Source: Amycolatopsis iheyensis (GTDB lineage Bacteria; Actinomycetota; Actinomycetes; Mycobacteriales; Pseudonocardiaceae). From it: a DNA stretch of 64,000 nt. The notes beneath the pieces are model-generated. The model saw only the letters and a list, made by a program, of their open reading frames with translations. It was not told where the DNA came from and ran no database searches. The stretch covers positions 1-64,000 of the forward strand of contig NZ_JAMXQV010000029.1 in assembly GCF_024703995.1 (NCBI RefSeq), in the 5' to 3' direction. The first letter of the stretch is position 1; each line of letters begins with the position of its first letter. This document shows, in pieces, positions 32,855 through 41,522 of this stretch. A program made the translations under genes and the position numbers.

Positions 32855-32901
32855 ACTGTCCCGCACCCGGCGGCCGGCAGACCTGACGATTGCCTTGCGA
32901 T
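32855..32901 (-). promoter_or_regulatory. 11-bp repeat promoter, site 5
   Basis: On the minus strand ATCGCAAGG (32901-32893) and ATCGTCAGG are 11 bp apart; 22 bases after GTCAG lies GACAGT (32860-32855). It begins immediately after the NhaD-type gene stop. The first downstream gene is the short unit above, then the SPW gene. Confidence 0.7.
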
Positions 32902-32903
32902 CC

Positions 32904-34196
32904 TCAGCCGAGCACGAAATAGCGCAGCCAGAGGTAGGGCGCGGCGATCAGCACCGTCAGCAGCGTCACCTGCGCGCCCTTGCGGGTGAACTCCCAGAAC
33001 GAAATCGGGCTCCCCGACCGCGCCGCAATCCCCAGCATCACCACGTTCGCACTCGCACCGATGGCCGTCATGTTGCCGCCGAAGTCCGCGCCAAGAGCCA
33101 GCGACCACCAGAGCGCCTCGGAGTGCCCCGGGTCCGGAATGTCTTGTGTGAGGGCCAGCACGAGCGGGCTCATCGTGGCCACGTACGGAATGTTGTCGAT
33201 CACCCCCGACAGCAGGGTCGACACGACGAGAATCAGCATCACGGCGAACAGCGCGTTGCCGCCGGTGGCGTCGGCAGCCAGCTTCGCCAGGTTCCCGATG
33301 ACGCCCGTCTTGACCAGCGCGCCGATCATCACGAACAGCCCCGCGAAGAACAGCAGCGTCTCCCACTCCACCCCGGCCAGGTAGTCCTTCGGTTCGGCCC
33401 GCGAAATCAACACCAGGATGCCGGCGCCCAGCAGGGCCACGACCGACGGCTCGATGTGGAACACCGAGTGCCCCACAAAGCCGGCGAAGACGGCCAGCAG
33501 CACGACGCCGCACTTGACCAGCAGCCCGCGGTCGCGGATCGCCTCCCGCTCGTTCAGCCGCATCACGTCGGCCACCCGCGCCGGATCCACGGCGAACGAC
33601 CCGCGGAAGAACCAGCGTAACGCCAGCGTGAACGCCAGCAGCTCGATCGCGACGATCGGAGCCAGGTTGACCAGGAAGTCGTTGAACGACAGGCCCGCGC
33701 GGCTGCCGATGATGATGTTCGGCGGGTCGCCGATCAGCGTCGCCGCGCCGCCGATGTTCGACGCCAGCACCTCGGCGATCAGGAACGGGATGGGCTTGAT
33801 GTCCAACCGGTCGCAGACCAGCAGCGTCACCGGCGCGATCAGCAGCACCGTCGTGACGTTGTCCAGGAACGCCGACGCGATCGCCGTGATCAGCACCAGC
33901 AGCACCATGATCCGCAGCGGCGAGCCCTTGGCGCGCTTGGCCGCCCAGATCGCCAGGAACTCGAACACGCCGGTGCGCCGCAGCACGCCGACGATGATCA
34001 TCATCCCGAGCAGCAGGAAGATGACGTCCCAGTCGATGCCGGTGTCGTGGGAGTAGAACGCGTCCTCGGCGCCGGTCACCCCGAGGGCCAGCACCACGCC
34101 GGCTCCGGCGAGGGCGGCCACCATCTTGGGGATCTTCTCGGTGGCGATGAAGACGTACGCGACGACGAAGACCGTGATGGCGATGGCGGTGCTCAT
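32904..34196 (-). CDS. NhaD/ArsB-family (ion transporter superfamily) permease
   Basis: A 430-residue protein with about 11 membrane helices: [52 protein letters not shown] and the second-half mirror [18 protein letters not shown]. The DN pair in each half and the GDPPN motif are typical of the NhaD/ArsB group, which exchanges Na+ or exports oxyanions; which one cannot be told. It lies 13 bases after the CBS-protein gene, which may regulate it. A relic of this gene's 3' end lies at 58337. Confidence 0.88.
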   Translation of the reverse strand: MSTAIAITVFVVAYVFIATEKIPKMVAALAGAGVVLALGVTGAEDAFYSHDTGIDWDVIFLLLGMMIIVGVLRRTGVFEFLAIWAAKRAKGSPLRIMVLLVLITAIASAFLDNVTTVLLIAPVTLLVCDRLDIKPIPFLIAEVLASNIGGAATLIGDPPNIIIGSRAGLSFNDFLVNLAPIVAIELLAFTLALRWFFRGSFAVDPARVADVMRLNEREAIRDRGLLVKCGVVLLAVFAGFVGHSVFHIEPSVVALLGAGILVLISRAEPKDYLAGVEWETLLFFAGLFVMIGALVKTGVIGNLAKLAADATGGNALFAVMLILVVSTLLSGVIDNIPYVATMSPLVLALTQDIPDPGHSEALWWSLALGADFGGNMTAIGASANVVMLGIAARSGSPISFWEFTRKGAQVTLLTVLIAAPYLWLRYFVLG

Positions 34197-34209
34197 CGCA
34201 CCCCCGCCG

Positions 34210-34656
34210 TCAGCCGTGCGTGAGCGCCAGCTCCAGCAGCCGCGACGCCGAGATCACCCCGAGCAGCCGCTTGTCCTCCATCACCGCGACCAGCGGGCAG
34301 CGCAGGCGGGCCATGATCGCCGCGACCTCCACGATCGTGTCGTCGCTCTGCACCCGCGGCAGCTCCGACGGCTTCTCCGGCAGCAGCGACCGGACCGTCT
34401 TGCCGCCCAGCTTGTCCGCGACCCGGTCGGCCATCGACTCGTCCAGCACCCCCGCCAGCGACGGGTCGTCCTGCACGTACCGCGGCACCAGGAACTGCAC
34501 CACCTGCGACGCCGGCAGGATCGAACACGGGCACCCGGAGGAGTCCGTCACGACGATCCCCGGCAGCCGGCGCTCGGCCAGCAGCTTCGCCGCGGCGAGC
34601 GCGTCGGAATCGACGTCCACGACCGGGTACTCCTCGGCCATCTCCACAGCGTGCAT
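34210..34656 (-). CDS. CBS-domain-pair protein
   Basis: A 148-residue protein made of two CBS domains (residues about 5-60 and 85-145): [34 protein letters not shown], then [21 protein letters not shown] and [18 protein letters not shown] pairs sense adenine nucleotides and regulate attached channels. It lies 13 bases upstream of the NhaD-type gene in the same direction, so it is probably its regulator. Confidence 0.85.
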   Translation of the reverse strand: MHAVEMAEEYPVVDVDSDALAAAKLLAERRLPGIVVTDSSGCPCSILPASQVVQFLVPRYVQDDPSLAGVLDESMADRVADKLGGKTVRSLLPEKPSELPRVQSDDTIVEVAAIMARLRCPLVAVMEDKRLLGVISASRLLELALTHG

Positions 34657-34695
34657 CCACCCAGCGTACGGCGGACGGGCCGGTTTCGTGCGGCA

Positions 34696-35901
34696 CTATC
34701 CGGTGCTCCTTTCGGTTTCTTGACGGCCGGTGGGCAGGTTGTCCGGCGGCTCGAAGCTCAGCGCCTTGGCCACCGGGACGTCGGTCGAGGAATGCAGCAC
34801 GATCGACAGTGCGATCGTGACGGTGACCAGGTCGAACACGAGTTCCGCGTCCGGGATGCCCGACTGCAGGGCCAGCAGGCCGTAGACCACCGAGGCGAAC
34901 CCCTTCGGCCCGAACCAGGCGGCCGCGGCCCGTTCGCGGCCGGACATCTTGGTCCTCAGCAGCGACAACGCCATCGCGGCCGGGCGGACCAGGACGATCG
35001 CGAGCACGGCGAGCACCCAGCCGCCCACGCTCAGGTGCCCCAGCCGCTCCGGCGTGACCAGCGCGCCGAACACCAGCAACGCCGCGAACTTCGTGATCTC
35101 CGAGAGCAGGTCGCCGAGCGGTTCGAAGTGCTCGGCGGCCATCTTGTCCATCGTGGCCAGCGTCGATCCGGCCGCGAAGGCGGCCAGGTAGGGGTTGGCG
35201 TGCGTCAGGTGGCAGGCGGCGTAGAGCATCACCGCGATCGCAAGCGGACCGAGCGCCTGCAGCCGGGGCTCGGCGGTGAGGATCTTCAGCCGCCACGCCA
35301 GCGTGACCAAGGCCGGGATGGCGATGCCGAGGACCAGGCCCAGCACCAGCTCGATGCCGACCGTGCCCAGGTCGGAGTCCGCGTGCGCGGCAGTGGCCAG
35401 GAAGATCAGCACGAACGGCAGCGCGAGCCCGTCGTTGAGGCCGGACTCGACGTTGAGCAGCCGCCGCAGCCGCAGCGGGACGTCGTCGCGCCCGACGATC
35501 GCCGCGGCGAACACCGGGTCGGTCGGCGAGAGGATCGCCCCGAGCAGCAGCGCGGTCGGCCAGTCCAGGCCGACCAGGAAGTGCGCCGGCACCGCGATCC
35601 CGATCATGGTCAGCGGCATCCCCAGCCCGAGGGCCCGGCCCGACAGCCGCCAGCCCTCGCGCAGCGCGCGCACGTTGGCGCGCTGGCCGTCGGTGAACAG
35701 CACGGTGAACAACGCGATGTCGGCGAGCGCGGTGACCAGCGGGTCGTGCGGCGCGATCTTCACCAGGCCGAAGCCGCCTTGGCCGATCAGCGCGCCGGCG
35801 AGCAGGAACAGCAACGCCGTCGACAGCACCGTTCTCGCAGCAACGCCGGACAACGACACGCTGATCAGCAGAACGACGCCGAACGCCAGTACGAGCGCCA
35901 T
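34696..35901 (-). CDS. CPA1-family Na+/H+ (cation/proton) antiporter
   Basis: A 401-residue protein with about 12 helices. The conserved segment ALLLGAILSPTDPVFAAAIVG, then LLNVESGLNDGLALPFVL, carries the CPA1 TDP and ESGLNDG (the ND pair) transport residues. The start is ATG 35901 after GAGGACGG; a longer upstream frame is not needed. It probably exports Na+ or K+ against protons, which fits the osmotic and ion genes around it. Confidence 0.9.
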   Translation of the reverse strand: MALVLAFGVVLLISVSLSGVAARTVLSTALLFLLAGALIGQGGFGLVKIAPHDPLVTALADIALFTVLFTDGQRANVRALREGWRLSGRALGLGMPLTMIGIAVPAHFLVGLDWPTALLLGAILSPTDPVFAAAIVGRDDVPLRLRRLLNVESGLNDGLALPFVLIFLATAAHADSDLGTVGIELVLGLVLGIAIPALVTLAWRLKILTAEPRLQALGPLAIAVMLYAACHLTHANPYLAAFAAGSTLATMDKMAAEHFEPLGDLLSEITKFAALLVFGALVTPERLGHLSVGGWVLAVLAIVLVRPAAMALSLLRTKMSGRERAAAAWFGPKGFASVVYGLLALQSGIPDAELVFDLVTVTIALSIVLHSSTDVPVAKALSFEPPDNLPTGRQETERSTG

Positions 35902-35968
35902 GAAAATTCCGTCCTCGAGTCGCCACCTCCGCCCGCACCGGACGAAGGGCCGACCAGACTTCCCGGCA

Positions 35969-36005
35969 CTCCACGCGTAAAGATGCCGCAAAGACCCGCG
36001 TGGAG
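35969..36005. repeat. Inverted repeat between antiporter and K+ channel genes
   Basis: CTCCACGCG and CGCGTGGAG are separated by 19 bases just after the K+ channel stop. The long loop makes a terminator less certain; an operator is possible. Confidence 0.4.
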
Positions 36006-36019
36006 CAAACCGGGATCCC

Positions 36020-37054
36020 TCAGCGTGACGCGCGCAACTCCGCTGTGACCTCGGCTTCGGTGAGCCGCCGCGGGCCGACGTAGTACAGCACCGCACCGGC
36101 AGGTACCTCGCCGTCCCAGCCGGGGTTGACCACGAGGCCATCAGCCGCGCGAGCAGCCAGGATCGTGGCCCCGAACGCCCGGCCGAGCGCGACCCGGCAC
36201 CGCTCGGTCCGCAGGGCGCCTAGCGACTCCGGCAGCGCCACGGAGTACGTGCTCGCGCCACCGGCGGTCATCAGTTCGGCGTAGACGTCCGCGATCCCGG
36301 GTGAAGTCAGCTCTTCGGTGACCATCCGCGGGGTGTGCCACTGCACGCACTTGATCTTCGGGTCGACGTACCGAACCAGTTCGGCACGCTCCATGTCCCG
36401 CAACGCCACCACGACGTGCGCCGAGGGGTTCGCGTGGTCGACGGTGACCGCGACGGCCAGCGCCTCGTTGTCGTCGGCCATGTCCACCAGCACGGTCGCC
36501 GCGCGGTGCACGGCCGCCCGGGCCAGCACATCGGCCGCGGTCGGGTCGCCCCGGACGAAGTCCACCGGTTCCCCCGGCATCGGGTGCACCGGGACCTCCT
36601 CGCCCGTGCAGAGGACGAGCCCGGTCACGTCGTCGGCCAGCAGCTGGGCGACGATCCGCTCGGTCCGGCCGGCCGTGTAGCCGATCAGCACCGTGTGACC
36701 GGTCGTGTGCACCGGTTCCGTCCCCTGCATCCGACGTCCTTTCGCTTGCTCCAGCGCCGTGGCGAGCCGGGTGAACACCGTCGTGAGGGTCGCGATCCCA
36801 CCGATGATGACGTAGCCGCCGACGAAGTGCCCCGCGGTTGTCACAGGCGAGTAGTCGCCGTAGCCGACGGTGGCGGCCGTCACAACGAAGTACCACCAGT
36901 AGTTGCCCGGACTCACCAAGTCGCTGCCCGCTGGTTCGGCGAGCGCCATCAGCGGCCAGCTCGTCGCGAACACGACCACGACCACGACCACCGGCAACAG
37001 CCAGCCTCGCGTGAACACCCAGCGAGCGAGCAGCCGAGACAGGAAGAACGTCAT
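36020..37054 (-). CDS. Two-helix potassium channel with TrkA-N (RCK) domain
   Basis: A 344-residue protein. Two membrane helices flank a pore loop with the selectivity filter TVGYGDYSP. A Rossmann-type RCK domain follows (HTVLIGYTAGRTERIVAQLL, DDNEALAVAVTVDHANP), then a C-terminal TrkA_C-like region. K+ channels of this type are ligand-gated. It is divergent from the ProV-like gene across a 110-base-plus region with palindrome copy d. Confidence 0.9.
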   Translation of the reverse strand: MTFFLSRLLARWVFTRGWLLPVVVVVVVFATSWPLMALAEPAGSDLVSPGNYWWYFVVTAATVGYGDYSPVTTAGHFVGGYVIIGGIATLTTVFTRLATALEQAKGRRMQGTEPVHTTGHTVLIGYTAGRTERIVAQLLADDVTGLVLCTGEEVPVHPMPGEPVDFVRGDPTAADVLARAAVHRAATVLVDMADDNEALAVAVTVDHANPSAHVVVALRDMERAELVRYVDPKIKCVQWHTPRMVTEELTSPGIADVYAELMTAGGASTYSVALPESLGALRTERCRVALGRAFGATILAARAADGLVVNPGWDGEVPAGAVLYYVGPRRLTEAEVTAELRASR

Positions 37055-37165
37055 CCATCCCCTTCACCGGCACGGTCGTGAATCTCGCCAGCCGAACACA
37101 TCGACGAGCCGGACACAACGGACTTTACCGGACTGTAATCGCTTCAACCTGAGATTGAGTAAATA

Positions 37166-37178
37166 TTGCCATGTGCAA
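37166..37178. promoter_or_regulatory. TTGC...GCAA palindrome, copy d
   Basis: TTGCCATGTGCAA lies between the K+ channel and ProV-like genes. Four-base arms only, but the position matches copies a-c in divergent ion-gene promoters. Confidence 0.4.
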
Positions 37179-37237
37179 TGATGCCGCTGGTCAACGTTGC
37201 CCCGTGTTCCGGTCCCCCAAGGAAAGTCGGGAGTCCA

Positions 37238-38425
37238 TTGCCGACAGTCAGAGCCGAGAAGCTGTACAAGGTGTTCGGCAGGCGCGCCCAAGAAGCCGTC
37301 CGCCGCCTCGAGAGCGGCACGCCACGCGATGAGCTGGACGGTGCCACCGCCGCCGTCGTAGACGCCTCGTTCGAGGTCCGCGACGGCGAGATCTTCGTCG
37401 TGATGGGCCTGTCCGGCTCGGGGAAATCGACGCTGCTGCGGATGCTCAACGGCCTGTTGCCGGCCACCGCGGGACGCGTGCTCGTGGACGGCCAGGACCT
37501 CACCGCACTGTCCAAGAGCGACGTCCGGCAGCTGCGCAGCAAGCGGATGAGCATGGTGTTCCAGCACTTCGCTCTCTTCCCGCACCGAACGGTGCTCGAG
37601 AACACCGCCTACGGACTGCGTGTGCAAGGCGTGGCTCGCGACGAACGCACCCAGCGCGCCGAAGAGGCGTTGCGGCTCGTGGGCTTGGACGGCTGGGGTG
37701 ACCGGCTGCCGAAGCAGCTCTCCGGTGGTATGCGCCAGCGCGTCGGCCTCGCGCGGGCACTGGCCGCCGACACCGACATCCTGCTGATGGACGAGGCATT
37801 CAGCGCACTGGACCCGTTGATCCGCAAGGAGATGCAGGACCAGCTCCTGCAGCTGCAGGACACGCTCGGCAAGACGATCGTGTTCATCACCCACGATCTC
37901 AACGAAGCCATGCGCCTCGGCGACCGGGTCGCGATGATGCGCGACGGCCGCATCGTCCAGCTCGGCACCGCCGACGAGATCCTCACCACGCCCGCCGACG
38001 AGCACATCGCCCGGTTCGTGCGGGACGTCGACCGCACTCGCGTGCTCACCGCGAGCTCGGTCATGCGTCCGCCCGGGCGGACACTGGCGACCTCGTCGGG
38101 CCCGCGTGCCTCGATCCACACCATGCGGACGCTCGAGGTCACCGAAATGTTCGCCGTCGATCCCGACGGCGGGCTCGTCGGCATCGTCACCACCGCCGAT
38201 GCCGTTGCCGCCGCGGCCCGCGGAGCGAACACCGTCACGAGCGCGGTGAGCAACGGCTTCACCGAAGCCGGTCCGGACACCCCGGTGTCCGATCTGCTCG
38301 CCGCCGCGGCCGAGCAGCACCCGATCGCCGTCGTCGACGACCGCCGGCGCCTCCTCGGAGTGGTCACCCCGGCCGCCATCCTCGCAGCCTTGGCCCCCAC
38401 CTCGGAGGTGATCACCCATGCGTGA
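37238..38425 (+). CDS. proV: Glycine betaine/proline-type ABC transporter ATPase (ProV-like)
   Basis: A 395-residue ABC ATPase with GLSGSGKST Walker A, QLSGGMRQRVGLARAL signature, ILLMDEAFSALDP Walker B and THDLNEA switch, followed by a C-terminal CBS-like region (VTEMFAVDPDGGLVGIVTTA and DRRRLLGVVTPA). This is the ProV/OpuAA architecture. The start is uncertain; TTG 37238 follows GGGAG, and ATGs at 37178 and 37181 are alternatives. Its stop overlaps the permease start. Confidence 0.9.
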   Translation: MPTVRAEKLYKVFGRRAQEAVRRLESGTPRDELDGATAAVVDASFEVRDGEIFVVMGLSGSGKSTLLRMLNGLLPATAGRVLVDGQDLTALSKSDVRQLRSKRMSMVFQHFALFPHRTVLENTAYGLRVQGVARDERTQRAEEALRLVGLDGWGDRLPKQLSGGMRQRVGLARALAADTDILLMDEAFSALDPLIRKEMQDQLLQLQDTLGKTIVFITHDLNEAMRLGDRVAMMRDGRIVQLGTADEILTTPADEHIARFVRDVDRTRVLTASSVMRPPGRTLATSSGPRASIHTMRTLEVTEMFAVDPDGGLVGIVTTADAVAAAARGANTVTSAVSNGFTEAGPDTPVSDLLAAAAEQHPIAVVDDRRRLLGVVTPAAILAALAPTSEVITHA

Positions 38426-39266
38426 AACCGCGTGGCAGGTCCCGAGGATCCCGGTGGGCGACTGGTTCCAAGCCGTGGTCGACTGGCTCCAGAACAACAT
38501 CGGTCCGTTTTTCGACGCGATCGACACCATCATCAAGGGCGTCGTCGAAGGGCTCTCCGATGCCCTGCAAGCGCCACCGGCTCCAGTGCTGATCATCCTG
38601 TTCGCCGCGCTCGGGTGGTGGCAGCGCGGCTGGCGCTTCGGCGTCGGCTCCGCGGTCGGCTTCGCCCTCATCGACAGCCTGGACCGCTTCCCGTCCGCCA
38701 TGGAAACGCTCGCCCAGGTGCTCGTCGCCGGCGTTGTGGCCGTGGCGATAGCGGTGCCGATCGGGATCCTGGCCGCGCGCAACGCGACCGTGAGCCGGGT
38801 CGTGCGGCCGGTGCTGGACTTCATGCAGACACTCCCGGCGTTCGTCTACCTGATCCCGGTGATCTTCTTCTTTTCGATCGGTCCGGTGCCCGGCGTCGTC
38901 GCCACGGTGGTGTTCGCGCTGCCACCGGGGGTGCGGCTGACCGAGCTGGGCATCCGCCAGGTGGACCCCGAGATGGTCGAGGCCGGCGAGGCGTTCGGTT
39001 CGCCACCGCGGAAGATCCTGACCGAGATCCAGCTTCCCCTTGCGCTGCCGACGATCCTGGCCGGGGTCAACCAGATCATCATGCTATCGCTGTCGATGGT
39101 CGTGATCTCCGGCATGGTCGGCGCGCCCGGCCTCGGCGCCGAGGTCTACGCCGCGGTCACCAGCCTGAAACTCGGCTCCGGCTTCGAAGCCGGCCTCGGC
39201 GTGGTCGTCCTGGCGATCTACCTCGACCGCCTCAGCAGCGCGCCGCCGGAACGAAAAGACCGATAG
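38418..39266 (+). CDS. proW: Glycine betaine/proline-type ABC permease (ProW-like)
   Basis: A 282-residue permease with about six helices. A long amphipathic N-terminus with FFDAIDTIIKGVVEG and LSDAL is typical of ProW, and the EAA loop reads GEAFGSPPRKILTEIQLPLALP. The ATG overlaps the ATPase end by 8 bases. With the ATPase and binding protein it forms a complete importer for an osmoprotectant. Confidence 0.92.
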   Translation: MRETAWQVPRIPVGDWFQAVVDWLQNNIGPFFDAIDTIIKGVVEGLSDALQAPPAPVLIILFAALGWWQRGWRFGVGSAVGFALIDSLDRFPSAMETLAQVLVAGVVAVAIAVPIGILAARNATVSRVVRPVLDFMQTLPAFVYLIPVIFFFSIGPVPGVVATVVFALPPGVRLTELGIRQVDPEMVEAGEAFGSPPRKILTEIQLPLALPTILAGVNQIIMLSLSMVVISGMVGAPGLGAEVYAAVTSLKLGSGFEAGLGVVVLAIYLDRLSSAPPERKDR

Positions 39267-39280
39267 AGAAAGGAAGAGAC

Positions 39281-40186
39281 GTGCGGAGCACTCCCAAGAT
39301 CCGCCGGATCGCCGCGCTCGGGACCGCGGTGCTGTCGGCGCTGGCGCTCACCGCCTGCGGTGGCCGCGAAGCGCAGTCCGGTAACGACCAGGGCTCGAAG
39401 TCGGTCACCATCGGCTACATCAACTGGGACGAGGACGTCGCGCTGACGAACCTCTACCAGGCCGTGCTGGAAAACAAGGGCTACCAGGTCAAGACCCAGC
39501 TGCTGGACGTCGGCCCGATCTACGCCGGCCTGGCCAAGGGCGACGTCGACCTGTTCCTCGACGCCTGGCTCCCGGCCACGCACGAGCAGTACTGGAAGCA
39601 GTACTCCAGCCAGCTCGAAGACCTCGGCACCTGGTACGACAACGCGACCCTGAACCTCGCCGTGCCCGACTACGTCCAGGCCGTCGACAGCATCGCCGAC
39701 CTCAAGGCGCACGCCGCGGACTTCGGCGGCAAGATCACCGGGATCGAGGCCAGCGCGGGCGAAACCGGGATCGTCGAGAAGACCGCGATCCCCAAGTACG
39801 GCCTCGACGGCACGATCACCCTGCAGAACTCCTCGACGACGGCGATGCTCGCCGCGCTCGACTCGTCCATCAAGGACAAGAAGCCGATCGTCGTGACGCT
39901 GTGGCACCCGCACTGGGCGTACTCGCGCTACCAGCTCAAGGACCTCAAGGACCCGCAGGGCGCGATGGGCAAGGGCGAGCAGCTGCACGCCATCGGCCGC
40001 AAGAGCTTCGGCACCGACTTCCCGGCCCTGGCCAAGGTCGCCAAGGGGCTGAAGCTCACCGACGAGCAGCTCGGCTCGCTGGAGGACCTGATCCAGCAGG
40101 CCCCCAAGGGCCAGGAGAAGGCCGCCGCCCAGAAGTGGATCGAGCAGAACAAGGCGTTCGTCGACCAGGCCTTCACCGGCCTCTGA
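39281..40186 (+). CDS. proX: Glycine betaine-type substrate-binding lipoprotein (ProX/OpuAC-like)
   Basis: A 301-residue lipoprotein with lipobox LALTAC, then an OpuAC domain. Visible ligand-site segments are SVTIGYINWDEDVALTNLYQ, VDLFLDAWLPATHEQYW and PIVVTLWHPHWAYSRY, with aromatic cage-type Trp/Tyr residues. The GTG follows AAAGGAAG. The gene ends before a strong hairpin at 40193. Confidence 0.92.
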   Translation: MRSTPKIRRIAALGTAVLSALALTACGGREAQSGNDQGSKSVTIGYINWDEDVALTNLYQAVLENKGYQVKTQLLDVGPIYAGLAKGDVDLFLDAWLPATHEQYWKQYSSQLEDLGTWYDNATLNLAVPDYVQAVDSIADLKAHAADFGGKITGIEASAGETGIVEKTAIPKYGLDGTITLQNSSTTAMLAALDSSIKDKKPIVVTLWHPHWAYSRYQLKDLKDPQGAMGKGEQLHAIGRKSFGTDFPALAKVAKGLKLTDEQLGSLEDLIQQAPKGQEKAAAQKWIEQNKAFVDQAFTGL

Positions 40187-40192
40187 GAACTC

Positions 40193-40227
40193 GTGCGGCC
40201 GCCGCCACGCGCCGGTGGCGGCCGCAC
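40193..40227 (+). terminator. Terminator hairpin after the ProVWX-like operon
   Basis: GTGCGGCCGCC pairs with GGCGGCCGCAC across 13 bases, 6 bases after the ProX stop. It also faces the minus-strand pseudogene and may serve both directions. Confidence 0.7.
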
Positions 40228-40230
40228 GGC

Positions 40231-40454
40231 TCAGCGGCGGGTCCGCTGGTGGAAGGTGAGCTTCCACCCTCCGGGCCGCCGCGCATAGACGCTGCTCACC
40301 TGCGCCGAATACGGCAGAGCCGAGCGTGTCGCCGCGATGCTGTACCGGACCACACCAGTGCCCTCGCTGAGCTGGACGCAACGCAGGCCGTGCCGGCAGC
40401 CACGAGCTCCTGCCAACCTTGCTGTTCCAGATCGATCAGCTCTTCGCGCACCAC
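40231..40454 (-). pseudogene. DUF4440 (NTF2-like) pseudogene with internal deletion
   Basis: The start frame reads VVREELIDLEQQGWQELVA, the usual DUF4440 N-terminus, from GTG 40454. It then jumps at about 40390 to another frame reading VVRYSIAATRSALPYSAQV and SSVYARRPGGWKLTFHQRT, the usual C-terminal strands. About 45 central codons are missing and the frame is shifted. The upstream repeat promoter (site 6) has also lost its -10. Confidence 0.72.
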
Positions 40455-40498
40455 CGGCCGTCCTCCACCACGGTACGGCGGTCGCCGGTGCCACTGCC

Positions 40499-40545
40499 GG
40501 CCTTCCGCATCCGAGAGTGGCTGCACCTGACGATTACGTTGCGAT
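40499..40545 (-). promoter_or_regulatory. 11-bp repeat promoter, site 6 (decayed -10)
   Basis: On the minus strand ATCGCAACG (40545-40537) and ATCGTCAGG are 11 bp apart, but the hexamer 22 bases on is AAGGCC, a poor -10. It sits upstream of the DUF4440 pseudogene, so promoter and gene appear to be decaying together. Confidence 0.55.
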
Positions 40546-40554
40546 TCCGGCGCC

Positions 40555-40779
40555 TCAGCCGTCTTCGCCGGATCGGGACCGGTACTGCCGCACGACGACG
40601 ATCAGCAGGCTGCCCACGGCGACACCGAGACCGGTCAGGTCTACGGGGTTCAAGCCGGCGTGCCCGTCGAGCCAGACGGTCGTCCAGCCGAGCACCGCGG
40701 CCAACCGCCAGTACCGTTGGCTTGCCGGAATGAGGACGAGGGCGACCATCGCCAGTGCGGCGGCGAAGACGATGGTCAC
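40555..40779 (-). CDS. Small two-helix membrane protein
   Basis: A 74-residue protein with two membrane helices (VFAAALAMVALVLIPAS and GLGVAVGSLLIVVV) and a basic, charged tail. The GTG overlaps the stop of paralogue C (GTGA), so the two are translated together. The pairing of a helical-family gene with a small membrane protein is also seen at 10732/11182. No named family was recognised. Confidence 0.65.
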   Translation of the reverse strand: MTIVFAAALAMVALVLIPASQRYWRLAAVLGWTTVWLDGHAGLNPVDLTGLGVAVGSLLIVVVRQYRSRSGEDG

Positions 40780-41129
40780 CCCGGCGGCTCGTCGCGTGCG
40801 GGAACGGCCGCCGCCGCTTGGTGGTGGTGCGCCTCGGCCCGGCGAAGCGCCGCGAGTGACCGGTTCATCGCGGCGGTCCACTCCGGCGAGGTACTGGGCC
40901 GGTTCGTCGCCCAACGCCGCGCTTCGGCGGCGTCTGCCAGCTCCTGGAACGCCATCGCGTGCTCGGCCGCGACCTTCGCCAGCCCGCGTTCGACGCGGGC
41001 TTGGAATGTGCCGCCCGGCTCGGCGTCCGTCGCCAACCGCGCCGCCCGGGTCCGGTGCACGGCCGCGGTGCGCCACATCAGCCCGGCGACCTCCCGCAGC
41101 CGTGACTCCTCGGCATCAGCGTGTCCCAC
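40776..41129 (-). CDS. Small helical protein, unnamed family (paralogue C)
   Basis: A 117-residue helical protein sharing MWRTAAVHRTRAARL, AAEHAMAFQELADAAEARR and SPEWTAAMNRSLAALRRAE.HH with the products at 10732 and 17678. The GTG overlaps the end of the preceding gene by 14 bases and its stop overlaps the next start, so it lies deep in the universal-stress operon driven by site 7. Confidence 0.82.
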   Translation of the reverse strand: MGHADAEESRLREVAGLMWRTAAVHRTRAARLATDAEPGGTFQARVERGLAKVAAEHAMAFQELADAAEARRWATNRPSTSPEWTAAMNRSLAALRRAEAHHHQAAAAVPARDEPPG

Positions 41130-41520
41130 CGCGCAGCCCTTCGCTCATCCGCTTCAGGTAGCGCAGCTCCAACCGCGTGTGCTCGCGATCGCGGGCGACG
41201 CCACCCAGCAACCGGGCGAAGGCCAGTTCCATGAGCCGTGCCCGCAGGCCGGCGCGGAACTCCGCCCAGACGTGTGCGCGGACGACCGTGCTGTCGTACC
41301 CGTAGCGCTCGACACTCCACGTGACGCTTTCGGCGACGTCCACCGGCAGCCCGAGCCAGCGGTAGCGCGCGAACGAACTGCGGTTCAGGACCGGCGCCGG
41401 GCGCAGGCAGGAAGTCTCGGGCGGCGGCTCGCCGAGCCACTCCCCTTCGATACTCCGCAGTGTCTCGCGGACCGTCGGCACGGGAGCCGCGATGACGATG
41501 CCCTCCACGTAGTCGAACAC
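41116..41520 (-). CDS. Hypothetical protein, possibly SRPBCC-like
   Basis: A 134-residue protein from GTG 41520 (VFDYVEGIVIAAPVPTVRET). The alternation of strands with a long C-terminal helix (AHVWAEFRAGLRARLMELAF) suggests an SRPBCC-type lipid-binding fold, but no motif proves it. It is located between the universal stress protein gene (2 bases upstream) and paralogue C (14-base overlap). The function is unknown. Confidence 0.55.
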   Translation of the reverse strand: MFDYVEGIVIAAPVPTVRETLRSIEGEWLGEPPPETSCLRPAPVLNRSSFARYRWLGLPVDVAESVTWSVERYGYDSTVVRAHVWAEFRAGLRARLMELAFARLLGGVARDREHTRLELRYLKRMSEGLRGGTR

Positions 41521-41522
41521 GG

